A DNA stretch of 64,000 bases, from contig NZ_CAOS01000013.1 in the NCBI RefSeq assembly GCF_000315365.1, positions 186,001 through 250,000 of the forward strand, in the 5' to 3' direction. The notes under the pieces are model-generated. The model worked only from the letters and a program-made list of their open reading frames with translations. It was not told the DNA's origin and ran no database searches. A program made the position numbers and the translations under genes. Positions 28,024 to 37,685 of the stretch are shown in pieces (positions within the stretch are counted from its first letter, which is position 1; every line of letters begins with the position of its first letter). The stretch is from Desulforamulus hydrothermalis Lam5 = DSM 18033 (GTDB lineage Bacteria > Bacillota > Desulfotomaculia > Desulfotomaculales > Desulfotomaculaceae).

Positions 28024-29697
28024 ATGTTGCCAAGGTGGCGTGAAAAGTTTTTTACCATTCGCTCTAAATTGATGTTGGGATTTGGTGTGATATTGTTTCT
28101 TAATTTATTAATGGGTTTTGCTCTTTTGTACATGTTTGGGCAGGTAAATGCCTCATACAACAGGTTAATTTCCAGAGAAGTCAAAGTAATGAACGAAACC
28201 CAGGCTGCCCTGGTTAAATTTGAGCAGGCTGCTCTGGATTTGCGGGGATATATGCTTTCGGGGGATCCCAACTATATTATGCGGTATCAGGAGGAAATGG
28301 AAACTGCTCAAAAAGCTATTGATCAATTAGGTAAATCAATAACTTTTCCGGAAGGGAAAAATTATTTTAACACCTTATTAAAAGCGGTGGCAGATTTTAA
28401 GGTTTACGGAGACGGTGCGATTGTCTTAAAAAGACAATCCTTACTGGAAGCAGACCAACTGGCGGGTTACCGGCAAATTGAGGACTATCTTAACCAGGGC
28501 AAAGGGACCGTAGAACGTGTGGTGCAGGCAGGTAATGCCATCGTTTTATATATGGAGGATCAATTAAATAAAGGAAAACAGCATAATAACGAAATTTCCT
28601 TACAGGTAAAGCGTTGGGTTATAGGTGGGATGGCAGCTTCTGTACTCCTGGGCTTGGTTATCGCGGTACTCATTGTTAACATGATCAGCACGCCGGTGCG
28701 TGACTTAACACGGCAAGCCGGGCGAATTGCCGAGGGGGACTTAACGACCGATAAGGTGTGGGTAAAGAGCAAAGATGAGCTACAGATTTTGGCAAAAGCA
28801 TTTAATAAAATGACCGGCAACTTAAGTAATATTTTATCGGAACTGAGGGAGAAGTCCTCTCAGGTGGCGTCGAGAGCCCAGCAGCTTACTGCCATTATCC
28901 AGCAAACATCATCCGGCATAACCGGATCAACAGCTGTCATGCACCAAATGGCCGCCACAGTGTCCCAAGTGGCAGACAATACTCAGAATGTTTCCCGCAT
29001 GGCAGAGTCAGCCGGTGGACAGGCCAGAGAAGGGCAAACAGCTTTGGATAATATTCGTCTACAAATGGAACAAATTATTTTTGCCACCCGGCAGGTGGGC
29101 CAAGCCATTAATAACTTAAACCAAACCTCTCGGGCAGTATTTCAAATTGTTGATTTAATTACTGAAATTGCCGAGCAAACCAATTTGCTGGCACTCAATG
29201 CAGCAATTGAGGCAGCCAGAGCAGGCCAAGAGGGAATGGGTTTTGCGGTAGTGGCAGAAGAAGTAAGAAAACTGGCCGAAAGGTCAGCTAAAGCGGCCGG
29301 CGAAATCAGAGTGCTGATCACCGCCGTGCAAGAAGAGTCCGGCAAAGCGGTAAGTGCGATGGATAAGGGTGTCCGGGAAGTTGAGACAGGCAACCGGGTT
29401 CTTGCGCAGGTTGGGGTGGTGCTCGAATCCATTATTCAGTCAGTGCAGGATGTAGAGACCCAAATTCGGGAGGTTGCAGCAGCTTCTTAGCAGATGTCCG
29501 GCAGCGTTAGCGGTGCAGTAGCTGCTTTTGAGGAACAATCAGCCATTATGGAGGAACTTTCATCTATGGCAGATAGTTTCTCTGTCCTGGCCGGCCAACT
29601 GGCACAAATGTCCGGAACCTTCCGTTTAACCGACAGCGGGGAGAATTTGCACCAACAGCTTGAGGCAGGTTTAGAGCAGACAAAAAATATTACTTAA
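28024..29697 (+). pseudogene. methyl-accepting chemotaxis protein interrupted by in-frame TAG
   Basis: From ATG 28024 (site TTGGAGTGAT) to TAA 29697, 557 codons. First membrane helix residues ~15-40, a four-helix-bundle sensor, second helix ~200-222, HAMP, then a signalling domain with [21 protein letters not shown]. At 29488-29490 a TAG sits in the conserved REVAAAS-x-QMSG segment, where Glu is usual, so a GAG to TAG change would explain it. The frame continues cleanly for 69 codons (QMSGSVSGAVAAFEEQSAIM...). The truncated product keeps the tip and loses the last descending helix. Confidence 0.85.
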
Positions 29698-29886
29698 GAA
29701 CAAAACCCATCAGGCACCTGGAAGATACGGGGGGCAGGTTGTAGAGTACATGACAAACCTGCCCCATTGTATTGTTATTTAAAAATTGTTACCTTAGGTA
29801 ATATAATCCTTGCCTGACTGCCGAAACTTTTTATTTGTTTTTACGTCTTATTGCTATGACCGTTGTAAAGAAAGAAGGTTTTAATT

Positions 29887-31290
29887 TTGACTAAGCAAAG
29901 TAAAGGTGCCGGATTGCCCTTTTTGATAGGTTTACTGGGTTTGGTTGCCTTGGTGGCAGGCGTTGTATCAGGTTTTTGGATTTTTCAGCTGAACCATGCC
30001 GAGGCACAGTGCATCCCTCCCGGAATTTTTGTAGAAGGAATTGATCTGTCAAACCTGGACAGACGGCAGGCTGCCGCCAAATTGCAGCAATATGAGCAAA
30101 CTTTGTTAAGCAAACAGATTCAGCTAAGCTATCAGGACCAAGCCTGGCACATGACACTACAAGAACTTGGCTTTATGGCGAAATCCGATGAAGTGCTGAA
30201 TCTGGCTTTGCAGAATAATTTCAGTCTTTTACAGCAGCGGCTGCAGGCATACTTCCGGCCGGTAAGAAGAGACTATCATGTCACAATAGAAATTAATAAG
30301 GAACAAATGACTAAAGCGCTGGAATCGGTTGTGCGATCTATCGAACGTCCTGCCAGGAATGCCGAGCTGGTTATTTCAGATCACGGCAGGGTAATGATCC
30401 AGCCTGATCAAAAAGGTTATCAGGTTAACCTGGAGCAGGTTTACAAACAACTATTAAATACTGATATCAGACAGGCCAGTATACAAGTTAATCTTGCAGT
30501 TAACGAGTTAATAGCCGACAAAACCACCGCAGATATTGAAAAGTTGCGTATAAACGGTAAAATAGCGGAGTTTACCACTAAATTTGATGCCAACAATGTC
30601 AACCGGACTGTCAATATTCGTACTGCCGCTGCCCGTATCAACGGTGTGATGCTGGCACCCGGCCAAGAATTCTCTTTTAATAAAGTGGTTGGCGAACGCA
30701 CCGGCAAAGCCGGTTACCGCCCGGCAGCAGTGATTGTTGCCAATAAATTTGAGGAAGCCCTGGGTGGCGGCATTTGCCAGGTTTCCACCACCTTGTATAA
30801 TGCCATCCTGCTGGCCGGCTTAACTCCGGTGGAGCGTCATAACCACTCCCTGGCCATTGGCTATGTGCCTCTGGGGCGGGATGCGGCAGTGGCCTGGCAA
30901 CAGCTGGATTTTAAATTTAAAAATACCCTGCCCGGACATCTGTACTTGCGTACTGTCGTGACAAGTGATGCCATTACTGTACAGGTATTTGGCGATACAG
31001 CCGCCAAAAAGGATATTGTTGTGCGCAGCTGGGTTACTGAGACCATTATGCCGGATCAGGTTATTAAAGAATATGATCCAGCCCTGCCGCCCGGAGAGGA
31101 AGTGACGGTTGCGCCGGCCTATGCCGGTTTTCGGGCTAAGGCAGAAAGAATTTTTAAGGAAAACGGTACTGTCGTTAAGCGAGAAGCATTACCGGACAGT
31201 TATTATCAGCCTCGTCCCAAAATAGTAAAAGTAGGGCAAAAAACTGAGCAAACTGACCCGAATTTACAGGCGGTTGAAACAGAGTTTTAG
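29887..31290 (+). CDS. VanW family cell-wall protein with G5-like end
   Basis: 467 residues, one N-terminal membrane helix (residues 11-33). Then a putative peptidoglycan-binding region (about 45-210), the VanW domain (FSFNKVVGERTGKAGYRPA, GGGICQVSTTLYNAILLAGL, about 225-360), and a G5-like stretch (about 375-445). Likely an extracytoplasmic, membrane-anchored wall protein. VanW is linked by name to vancomycin clusters but its function is unknown and no other van gene is here. TTG start behind AAGAAGG. Confidence 0.9.
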   Translation: MTKQSKGAGLPFLIGLLGLVALVAGVVSGFWIFQLNHAEAQCIPPGIFVEGIDLSNLDRRQAAAKLQQYEQTLLSKQIQLSYQDQAWHMTLQELGFMAKSDEVLNLALQNNFSLLQQRLQAYFRPVRRDYHVTIEINKEQMTKALESVVRSIERPARNAELVISDHGRVMIQPDQKGYQVNLEQVYKQLLNTDIRQASIQVNLAVNELIADKTTADIEKLRINGKIAEFTTKFDANNVNRTVNIRTAAARINGVMLAPGQEFSFNKVVGERTGKAGYRPAAVIVANKFEEALGGGICQVSTTLYNAILLAGLTPVERHNHSLAIGYVPLGRDAAVAWQQLDFKFKNTLPGHLYLRTVVTSDAITVQVFGDTAAKKDIVVRSWVTETIMPDQVIKEYDPALPPGEEVTVAPAYAGFRAKAERIFKENGTVVKREALPDSYYQPRPKIVKVGQKTEQTDPNLQAVETEF

Positions 31291-31421
31291 TTTTACGAAC
31301 AGAATTTGCTCAGCTAAGTCTAAATTGGCCGGTGGCACCTGCCCACAGAATCTGTTAGAATAAGTATTAACCTTTAATCAGATGTAAAGGTTTAATCTTT
31401 GACTTAGCACGGGAGGTTAAC

Positions 31422-32936
31422 ATGCCAAACCTTGGAATTATAGATTTAGGTTCCAACTCCATAAGGCTTATATTAATGAAGATAGATGAAAACGGTTCTT
31501 ATAAATTGTTGGATGAGATTAAAGAAACCGCCCGTATAGGTGAGAACATGGGGCCTGAAAGAGTAATCAAAGGACCGGCTGTTGAGCGGGCTGTGCAAAC
31601 CATTAAGCTGTTGCAAAAGTTCTGTCGGGCTAACCGGGCTGACAACGTGCATGGAGTTGCCACAGCAGCCATCCGTTATGCGGTTAACGGCGGTGAAGTA
31701 TTGGAAACCATCATGAAGGAAACCGGGGTATACTTCCGGATTTTATCAGATGAAGAAGAAGCTCGTTACGAATACCTGGGTGTCGTTAACAGTATGGAGT
31801 TCAAAGATGCTTTGCTGGTTGATATTGGCGGCGGCAGTACGGAACTGATTTTATGCCGGGACAAAAAAATTCTTCACTGGGCCAGCTTGCCCTTTGGTGC
31901 CGTTAATCTTACTGAAAATTACCTGTCCGGTGTGGTTCCCCAACCTGCGGAAATAAGAAGGTTGGAGGATTTTTTAAAGAACCAGTTTACTGCCATTCCT
32001 TGGTTGGAGTCTGCCCGCGGTTGGGAAGTTATTGGCATTGGCGGAACCGTACGAAACCTGGGACGCATAGACCGCAAACGTACTCGCTACAGCCTTAATT
32101 TGCTGCATAACTACCGACTGCATGCTGAACGGGTGAAAGAGATTTATCAGTATCTGCAAACGACAACCGTGGAAGAACGCAAGGCCGTGCCGGGTCTGTC
32201 CAAAGAAAGGGCAGACATTATTTTGGCCGGGGTAGCTGCCATTGCCAAACTGTTGGATTGCACCGGTGCTCCGGGAATCCGTGTTAGCGGTGAAGGTCTG
32301 CGGGAGGGGATTTTTTACGAATACTTGTTTCGGGATTGGCCCCAGCCGGTGGTAGAAAATGTTACGGAGCACAGCGTGCAAAACTTTATGGATCTCTATC
32401 AGGTGCGGCGTTACCATGCCGAACATGTGGCCAAACTTTCTCTTTCCTTGTTCGATCAGTTGCAGCCTTTACACGGATATGGTCTCTGGGAACGAAAAAT
32501 TCTTCGCATTGCCGCTCTGCTGCACGACGTAGGGAATGTAGTAAGTTATTACAACCACCACAAGCATACCATGTATGTTTTGTTAAACGCCCGGCTTAAC
32601 GGGCTTTCCCATCGGGAGTTGGTGCTGGTTGCCCTGGTTGCCGCCTGCCATGATAAGATGGATTTAAAATTTAAACTCCAACAGCATGCGGATGTATTAT
32701 TTCCCCAGGATGGCAATCTGGTGCGCCGGTTGGGCGTTTTGCTCCGCATGGCGGAAAATTTAGATCGTACTGAGGCCGGTGTGGTGCAGGATGTCGTTTG
32801 TACCATCAAGGAAAACGAAGTACAGATAGATTGCATTGCTTTGGAAAATGCGGATTTGGAAATACGTGAACTTTATAAAAAAGTAACTAATTTTAATAAA
32901 GTCTTTGGCAAAAAATTTAAGTTTCCGAAAGACTAA
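31422..32936 (+). CDS. Ppx/GppA phosphatase with HD domain
   Basis: 504 residues. N-terminal sugar kinase/Hsp70-like fold with IIDLGSNSIRLILMKI (residues 5-20), EEEARYEYLGV and the phosphate loop LLVDIGGGSTELI; C-terminal HD-type domain (ALLHDVGNVVSYYNHHKHTMYVL near residue 365). Acts on exopolyphosphate or pppGpp; the two activities cannot be told apart by eye. Start ATG 31422 behind GGGAGG. Single gene. Confidence 0.92.
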   Translation: MPNLGIIDLGSNSIRLILMKIDENGSYKLLDEIKETARIGENMGPERVIKGPAVERAVQTIKLLQKFCRANRADNVHGVATAAIRYAVNGGEVLETIMKETGVYFRILSDEEEARYEYLGVVNSMEFKDALLVDIGGGSTELILCRDKKILHWASLPFGAVNLTENYLSGVVPQPAEIRRLEDFLKNQFTAIPWLESARGWEVIGIGGTVRNLGRIDRKRTRYSLNLLHNYRLHAERVKEIYQYLQTTTVEERKAVPGLSKERADIILAGVAAIAKLLDCTGAPGIRVSGEGLREGIFYEYLFRDWPQPVVENVTEHSVQNFMDLYQVRRYHAEHVAKLSLSLFDQLQPLHGYGLWERKILRIAALLHDVGNVVSYYNHHKHTMYVLLNARLNGLSHRELVLVALVAACHDKMDLKFKLQQHADVLFPQDGNLVRRLGVLLRMAENLDRTEAGVVQDVVCTIKENEVQIDCIALENADLEIRELYKKVTNFNKVFGKKFKFPKD

Positions 32937-33051
32937 CTTAATTTTCAACCCGGGAGTTCTTAATTTATATGGGGCTGTTTGGTACATTTTGCTGCCCCCA
33001 AGTAAACCTTTACGCCGGATGAATTCAAATTTAAAATATGCAATTTATCTG

Positions 33052-33080
33052 TTGACTTTTAATATGGCTTTGGCTATAAT
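33052..33080 (+). promoter_or_regulatory. tRNA-Pro promoter
   Basis: TTGACT (33052-33057), 17-base spacer, TATAAT (33075-33080), 48 bases before the tRNA. Confidence 0.85.
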
Positions 33081-33127
33081 AACACTTGTCGGCAGGGCAA
33101 GGTGCTCTGTATGACAAGTAAACAGAT

Positions 33128-33204
33128 CGGGGCGTAGCTCAGTTTGGGAGAGCGCTACCTTGGGGTGGTAGAGGTCGCAGGTTCAACTCCTGTCGCTCCG
33201 ACCA
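33128..33204 (+). tRNA. tRNA-Pro (anticodon GGG)
   Basis: Full cloverleaf: acceptor CGGGGCG with CGCTCCG (one G-T pair), D arm TAGCTCAGTTTGGGAGAGC, anticodon stem CTACC/GGTAG around TTGGGGT giving anticodon GGG, T arm with GTTCAACTC, and an encoded CCA end. It reads CCC and CCT and matches the CCC specifier of the proBAC T-box. Confidence 0.97.
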
Positions 33205-33220
33205 GTGGAATACCCCCACA

Positions 33221-33263
33221 AAAACCCGTGAATCCTTGAAATACAAGGCTTCACGGGTTTTTG
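33221..33263 (+). terminator. tRNA-Pro terminator
   Basis: AAAACCCGTGAA ... TTCACGGGTTTTT with an inner TCCTTG/CAAGG stem. Symmetric enough to serve the convergent glycosyltransferase gene too. Confidence 0.9.
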
Positions 33264-33286
33264 ATTGTTTGGCTGGCTCTGTGTCA

Positions 33287-34537
33287 CTACTCCTCCCACC
33301 GGAGTAAGCGAGGTTCGGTATCAAGAATAGATTTATACTGCTCCATGACACCATATTTGCCTTCGGGATCCAGCTGCATATAGCGACGGTACTTTAACAG
33401 GCGGTCGGCAGGTTTCATCCAGCCTAAATGCTTTATTCTTAACGGGTTGGCACAACCTTTAAAAATTTTTATGTTAACCGGAAAACGACCACAGTGCTGG
33501 GGGGTAGTTAACCATTTATAAGGAAACCCAGGCTTATAACGTAACATAAAAGGGCGGTAGGTAAGATGTGCCTGCCAGTAAGTATCTTCGCGGTAGTGCT
33601 GTTCATCCCACATATCATATAGACGAAAATAGTAAACATCTATATCGGGGTCTAAAGTTAAAAGCGGTATTTCTTTAACAGCTTTATCCTCAAATTTTTC
33701 ATCAGCATCTAAAATTAATATCCATTCAGCACCAGCCTTAACAGCCATATTCCATAATTGTTGGCGCAAAACAATTTCGTTGTTGAAGGAGGGCTGCTCG
33801 TTTGAAACAATAGTGCAGGGTATATTTGCCAGTGCTTTTTGACATACCTCCACTGTATTGTCTTCACTGGCATCGTCCAGAATAACAGCCTGGTCAATAT
33901 ACTGAGCAGCGTGTTCCAGAACTTCCTTGAGATATCTGTCTGCTTCGTTTCTTACCAGCATAGCCAGCGTGATGCCGGCTTTTTTCTGTTTATTGACGGC
34001 ATGTTGGTGTGTAATTAATTGAGCCTCTGAGGCCAATATTTTTTCTTTGTACTTTGCCACTCCTGCCAGATCTGATTCACGATAAATATGATACGGTTCA
34101 TAATGTGTATCGGCAAATAATTCAAATCCCAGGGCCGCTGCCCGGATACTAAAGTGGCGGTCTTCTCCCCAGAAACCTACATTATATATTTCGCTGAAGG
34201 ATACTCCTTTGGCTATGGCGTGCCGGCTTATCAAAGTACAGGCTCCGACTCCTCCCACTTTGTAGGTGCCGGGAGCGGCCAGCATCTGAAAAAACTGCAT
34301 TTGACGCCGGTTTACTTCCGTTTCATCCAATAGCTCTTGGCGGTTTTTCTGGTACAAACGGTAAGCATCACCCAGCCAGACTTGGGGTTGCAGGGGTAAA
34401 TTGGGTTGCCAACGGGTCCAAAAAACCTCAGCCACAATATCTTTTTGCAGACTAATGAGATGCACAAGGGTTTTGGGGTGTAATATCAGGTCGGCATCCA
34501 CCAGAAAAACATAATCATATTCTTGTTCCAGTGCCAT
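33287..34537 (-). CDS. glycosyltransferase family 2 protein, 5'-truncated
   Basis: 416 residues from ATG 34537. Two glycosyltransferase-like parts: an N-terminal GT-A portion with YDYVFLVDADLILHP (DxD), and a second one beginning GITLAMLVRNEADRYLKEVL with ILDADEKFED. No ribosome binding site precedes the ATG, and the frame upstream to 34627 reads as further family sequence (DEFTHHWQESLIWQVASYKN), with no start codon before a TAG. The first 60 or so residues of the usual protein are missing. Probably a remnant of a fused or deleted gene pair, perhaps not expressed. Confidence 0.7.
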   Translation of the reverse strand: MALEQEYDYVFLVDADLILHPKTLVHLISLQKDIVAEVFWTRWQPNLPLQPQVWLGDAYRLYQKNRQELLDETEVNRRQMQFFQMLAAPGTYKVGGVGACTLISRHAIAKGVSFSEIYNVGFWGEDRHFSIRAAALGFELFADTHYEPYHIYRESDLAGVAKYKEKILASEAQLITHQHAVNKQKKAGITLAMLVRNEADRYLKEVLEHAAQYIDQAVILDDASEDNTVEVCQKALANIPCTIVSNEQPSFNNEIVLRQQLWNMAVKAGAEWILILDADEKFEDKAVKEIPLLTLDPDIDVYYFRLYDMWDEQHYREDTYWQAHLTYRPFMLRYKPGFPYKWLTTPQHCGRFPVNIKIFKGCANPLRIKHLGWMKPADRLLKYRRYMQLDPEGKYGVMEQYKSILDTEPRLLRWEE

Positions 34538-34607
34538 GCGTAAAAATGTATTTTTGTAACTGGCAACTTGCCAAATTAAAGATTCCTGCCAGTGGTGGGT
34601 AAATTCA

Positions 34608-35609
34608 TCACAACGATAAATAAGTTCCTATACCATAGGGAAAGGTGTAGCGGTGCCAGGGCGGGTCGCCCATATCAAGGGTCTGCTGCCAAATGCGTGC
34701 AGCTTGTTGATAGTTTCCTTGACGGAATTCTAGCATTCCCTGTAAGTACCAGAGGCCGGTAAAGTCAGGAAAAATATTTTGACCTTGTTTTAGAATTTTC
34801 AGGCCCTGTTGATATTGGGCAAGTTCTAAGCAGCAGACAGCCATTTTAAAATATACGTCTGCTGTCACGTTGCTGCCTGCCGATAGTGACAGAGTTTGTC
34901 GGAATTGTGTGAGAGCATCTTCATAATTGCCCTGTTGAAACAGTTCTGTGCCCATGGCATAAAGATTATAGGCATCGGTAGGGTTGTTGGCTGCTTCTAA
35001 GTCCAGAATGTTGATATTTCTGGCGCTTTTTTGTTTTAGCAGGGATTGATTTAAATATCCCCGGTGGTCAATGTGTACTTCAACCGGTCTGATGCAAGAG
35101 TTACCCTGATAATTTATGATTGAAGGGGCGATGCTTTCATGAACAGATCCGCTAAACCTATATTGAGGTTTATTTTTAAACAAGCGGCATACGGCATCAA
35201 TGGTGTAATCATCCGGATAATTGCTAAAGTAATTGACCAGTTTTAAATAAAAGCCTTCACATGGTAGGTTACCGGATATTAGTTCTTTAATAAGACTGTG
35301 TTCATGGGAACGTAGTGTTTCATCGGCATCTAATACCAGGATCCAGGTTTTGGTAGCCTGAACCAGAGAAAAGTTTCTGGCTCTGGCAAAATCACCTGTC
35401 CAAGGTAATGAGAAAACCTTGGCACCCAGGTTGCGCCCAATCTCTATGGTGCGATCACGCGAACCGGTGTCAACCAAAATTATCTCATCTACCAGGTTTT
35501 TTACGCTGTGTATACATTTAGGCAAGTTTTTTTCTTCATTACGAACAATCATACACAGACTGAGTCCGTCTGCCAAACTGTCCGCAGAGTTAACCGGATG
35601 CTTTTGCAT
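34608..35609 (-). CDS. glycosyltransferase family 2 with TPR, 3'-truncated
   Basis: 333 residues from ATG 35609, which overlaps the TGA of the upstream gene (TGATG), so translation is coupled. GT2 domain (LSLCMIVRNEEKNLPKCIHSV, VDTGSRDRT, VLDADETL, residues 15-230) followed by TPR-like repeats. Compared with the neighbour at 35609-37597, similarity stops at YGIGTYLSL, where the neighbour goes on for 300 more residues. The end coincides with the broken start of the next gene, which points to a deletion joining two genes. Confidence 0.8.
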   Translation of the reverse strand: MQKHPVNSADSLADGLSLCMIVRNEEKNLPKCIHSVKNLVDEIILVDTGSRDRTIEIGRNLGAKVFSLPWTGDFARARNFSLVQATKTWILVLDADETLRSHEHSLIKELISGNLPCEGFYLKLVNYFSNYPDDYTIDAVCRLFKNKPQYRFSGSVHESIAPSIINYQGNSCIRPVEVHIDHRGYLNQSLLKQKSARNINILDLEAANNPTDAYNLYAMGTELFQQGNYEDALTQFRQTLSLSAGSNVTADVYFKMAVCCLELAQYQQGLKILKQGQNIFPDFTGLWYLQGMLEFRQGNYQQAARIWQQTLDMGDPPWHRYTFPYGIGTYLSL

Positions 35610-37597
35610 CAATCTAAACACCCCGCAGCATTCAATTGTTGTTGACACTCATTAACAATGTCGAGCATATATTTAAATACTTGCCGGTGGGGGAATTTTG
35701 TTATGGCTTCCGCCAGAGTAACACCGGTTTGGCTAAGCAGTATTTCCACTAATTTTTCATGATATGTTTGTTTGGCAGGGGCCATGGCAATAGCTTGTTG
35801 CACCAGTTGTTCGGCCTCCCATAGAATATTGCGCTGCTGACAAATACAGCCCAACATAAAATATAATTCGTCATTTGAGAACCCCGCTTGCATGGCCTGC
35901 AGCAGTTGATCGGCAGCTTCAAGAATTTTATTATGCTGAAAAAGTATTTTGCCCAAATTAAAGTGAATTTCCCCGGTGTTTAAACGACCGGACCAATTTA
36001 CTGCTTCCTGGGCCAGCCGGGTATTGCCATGTTCCACCAACTTTAAAATCAGCTTGCTTAAACTCGCGGGATGGACATGGGTAAAGGTGTTAAGCCCCTT
36101 AACTAGTTTGTTGTTAAAATTAAGCAGAGTTAAATATAGATACCGGTCAATATCTGTCAACTTTTCAATAAAAATTTGTGCATCAACCGGGTTATCCTTA
36201 GACCAGTTGCAAATACAAATATCCAAAACAGCTTCACAAAAAACAGAGCCGGCGTGATTAATTTCTAATATTAAGTTTTTTGCTTTATCCCAGTTTCCCA
36301 GTTTAATTAAGTTATTGCACTTAAGCAAAACCATCTGATCAGACAACCGGTTGCATTTTTCCAAGAAGGCCAGGCTACCCGCAAAATCTCCCAGCTGATG
36401 AAGGATAGTGGCTATTTGTAATAAATGATCATCATTTAAGGATGGCAAGTTATTTTCAATATATGAACGAATTTCTGCCGGGTCATTGTAAACATGAGAC
36501 AGGTTGCGCAACAGGTGAGTCAAAAATTCTTGCTGCGCCGGCTGACATTTAAAGGCCTGGCAGTAATACATAACTGCTTCTTCGTACCGCTGGCAGGTTT
36601 CCATGAGATTAGCAAGCCGGCCTAATGGAAAATAACTGCCCAGACCAATGGTGGAAACATAGTGAGAGGGAGCTTCGCCCAGGACAAGGCAGTGTTTATA
36701 AGCTTCCTCAGCAAGAAGAAACTCTTTTGATTTTTCTAAAGCCTGACCTTTAAGATAGTACAAGTCTGTATAATCATGATATAGACGGATGGCTTTTTCT
36801 GCCGTTTGCAGAGCTTTCTTATGCTGCATGGTTAATATTAAACAAATAATATAGTTGCGCAGCAAATTAGGTGCATAGCCGGCTGTGTAGTCCAGGGTTT
36901 CTATAACTTTCTGCCATTCCGTTAGAGCACCCTTTAAATCATTGATTTGATACAGAGCAACTCCCAGATTGTATCGATAAAAGTTATTGCCAGGGTATTG
37001 CTCCACCTGTTGCCTGGCTATCTCCAGATTACGCATACATTTATTTTTATTCTCTATATTGGTGTTTTTATAGCCGTGGTGTAAAATGGCGATGTCTGTC
37101 TTAACCAGCTTAGCATCTGGCTTATGAGCCAAGATGGCAGGAATAATTTGTTCGTGTATGGCCCCCTGAAAACGGTATAAAGGGTGATTTCTAAAAAGCC
37201 TTAAACTGCTGCTGCGCAACTGTTGACTGGCCGGATTATCGTCAGTGGGGCTGATAATAACAAAATAATAACCGTCTGTTGCGGTCTGGTTTATTAAGTT
37301 GTGCAGGGTTGATTTTTCATTCAGCAACAATTCTTCATCGGCATCCAGGTAGATAATCCAATCCCCGCTGGCCTGGTCAAGGGAATAGTTTCTGGCTTTG
37401 CTAAAATCTCCTGCCCAATCATAACTAAAAATCTTAGCATGGTAATTACGGGCAATTTTTATCGTATCGTCTGAGGAGCCGGTATCGACAACAATAATTT
37501 CATCTACCAGATCTTTTACCCTGGATAAACAATCGTCTAAGTAATTTGCTTCGTTTTTTACTATCATGCATAAACTAATTGTACAGGAAGTGCTCAC
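35609..37597 (-). CDS. glycosyltransferase family 2 with long TPR region
   Basis: 662 residues. GT2 domain at residues 1-230 (ISLCMIVKNEANYLDDCL, VDTGSSDDTIKIARNYHAK, YLDADEELLLNEK), then about ten TPR-like repeats to the C-terminus. Such SunS-like glycosyltransferases act on proteins or surface glycans. GTG start 37597, with a weak AAGGA site 12 bases before. First gene of the glycosyltransferase block, downstream of a DUF6385 gene whose terminator lies in the 88-base gap. Confidence 0.85.
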   Translation of the reverse strand: MSTSCTISLCMIVKNEANYLDDCLSRVKDLVDEIIVVDTGSSDDTIKIARNYHAKIFSYDWAGDFSKARNYSLDQASGDWIIYLDADEELLLNEKSTLHNLINQTATDGYYFVIISPTDDNPASQQLRSSSLRLFRNHPLYRFQGAIHEQIIPAILAHKPDAKLVKTDIAILHHGYKNTNIENKNKCMRNLEIARQQVEQYPGNNFYRYNLGVALYQINDLKGALTEWQKVIETLDYTAGYAPNLLRNYIICLILTMQHKKALQTAEKAIRLYHDYTDLYYLKGQALEKSKEFLLAEEAYKHCLVLGEAPSHYVSTIGLGSYFPLGRLANLMETCQRYEEAVMYYCQAFKCQPAQQEFLTHLLRNLSHVYNDPAEIRSYIENNLPSLNDDHLLQIATILHQLGDFAGSLAFLEKCNRLSDQMVLLKCNNLIKLGNWDKAKNLILEINHAGSVFCEAVLDICICNWSKDNPVDAQIFIEKLTDIDRYLYLTLLNFNNKLVKGLNTFTHVHPASLSKLILKLVEHGNTRLAQEAVNWSGRLNTGEIHFNLGKILFQHNKILEAADQLLQAMQAGFSNDELYFMLGCICQQRNILWEAEQLVQQAIAMAPAKQTYHEKLVEILLSQTGVTLAEAITKFPHRQVFKYMLDIVNECQQQLNAAGCLD

Positions 37598-37628
37598 CTT
37601 TAATTCACATCCTTTACTAAGAAAAAAA

Positions 37629-37651
37629 CCCGAAGTTTTACCCTCAGGTTA
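37629..37651 (-). terminator. terminator of the DUF6385 gene
   Basis: On the minus strand ACCTGA - GGGTAAAAC - TTCGGGT followed by TTTTTTC. Short stem with one G-U pair but a strong U tract. Confidence 0.65.
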
Positions 37652-37685
37652 TTTTATGTTGAGTTGTATCTATAAGTTAATTATG

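Noticed and set aside
29488-29490. Pyrrolysine at the TAG of the chemoreceptor
   Set aside because: No pyl genes are visible, the position is normally Glu, and chemoreceptors are not known to use pyrrolysine. Kept only as something to test.
29494-29697. Separate 67-aa gene after the chemoreceptor
   Set aside because: It continues the chemoreceptor signalling domain in the same frame past a single TAG and has no ribosome binding site.
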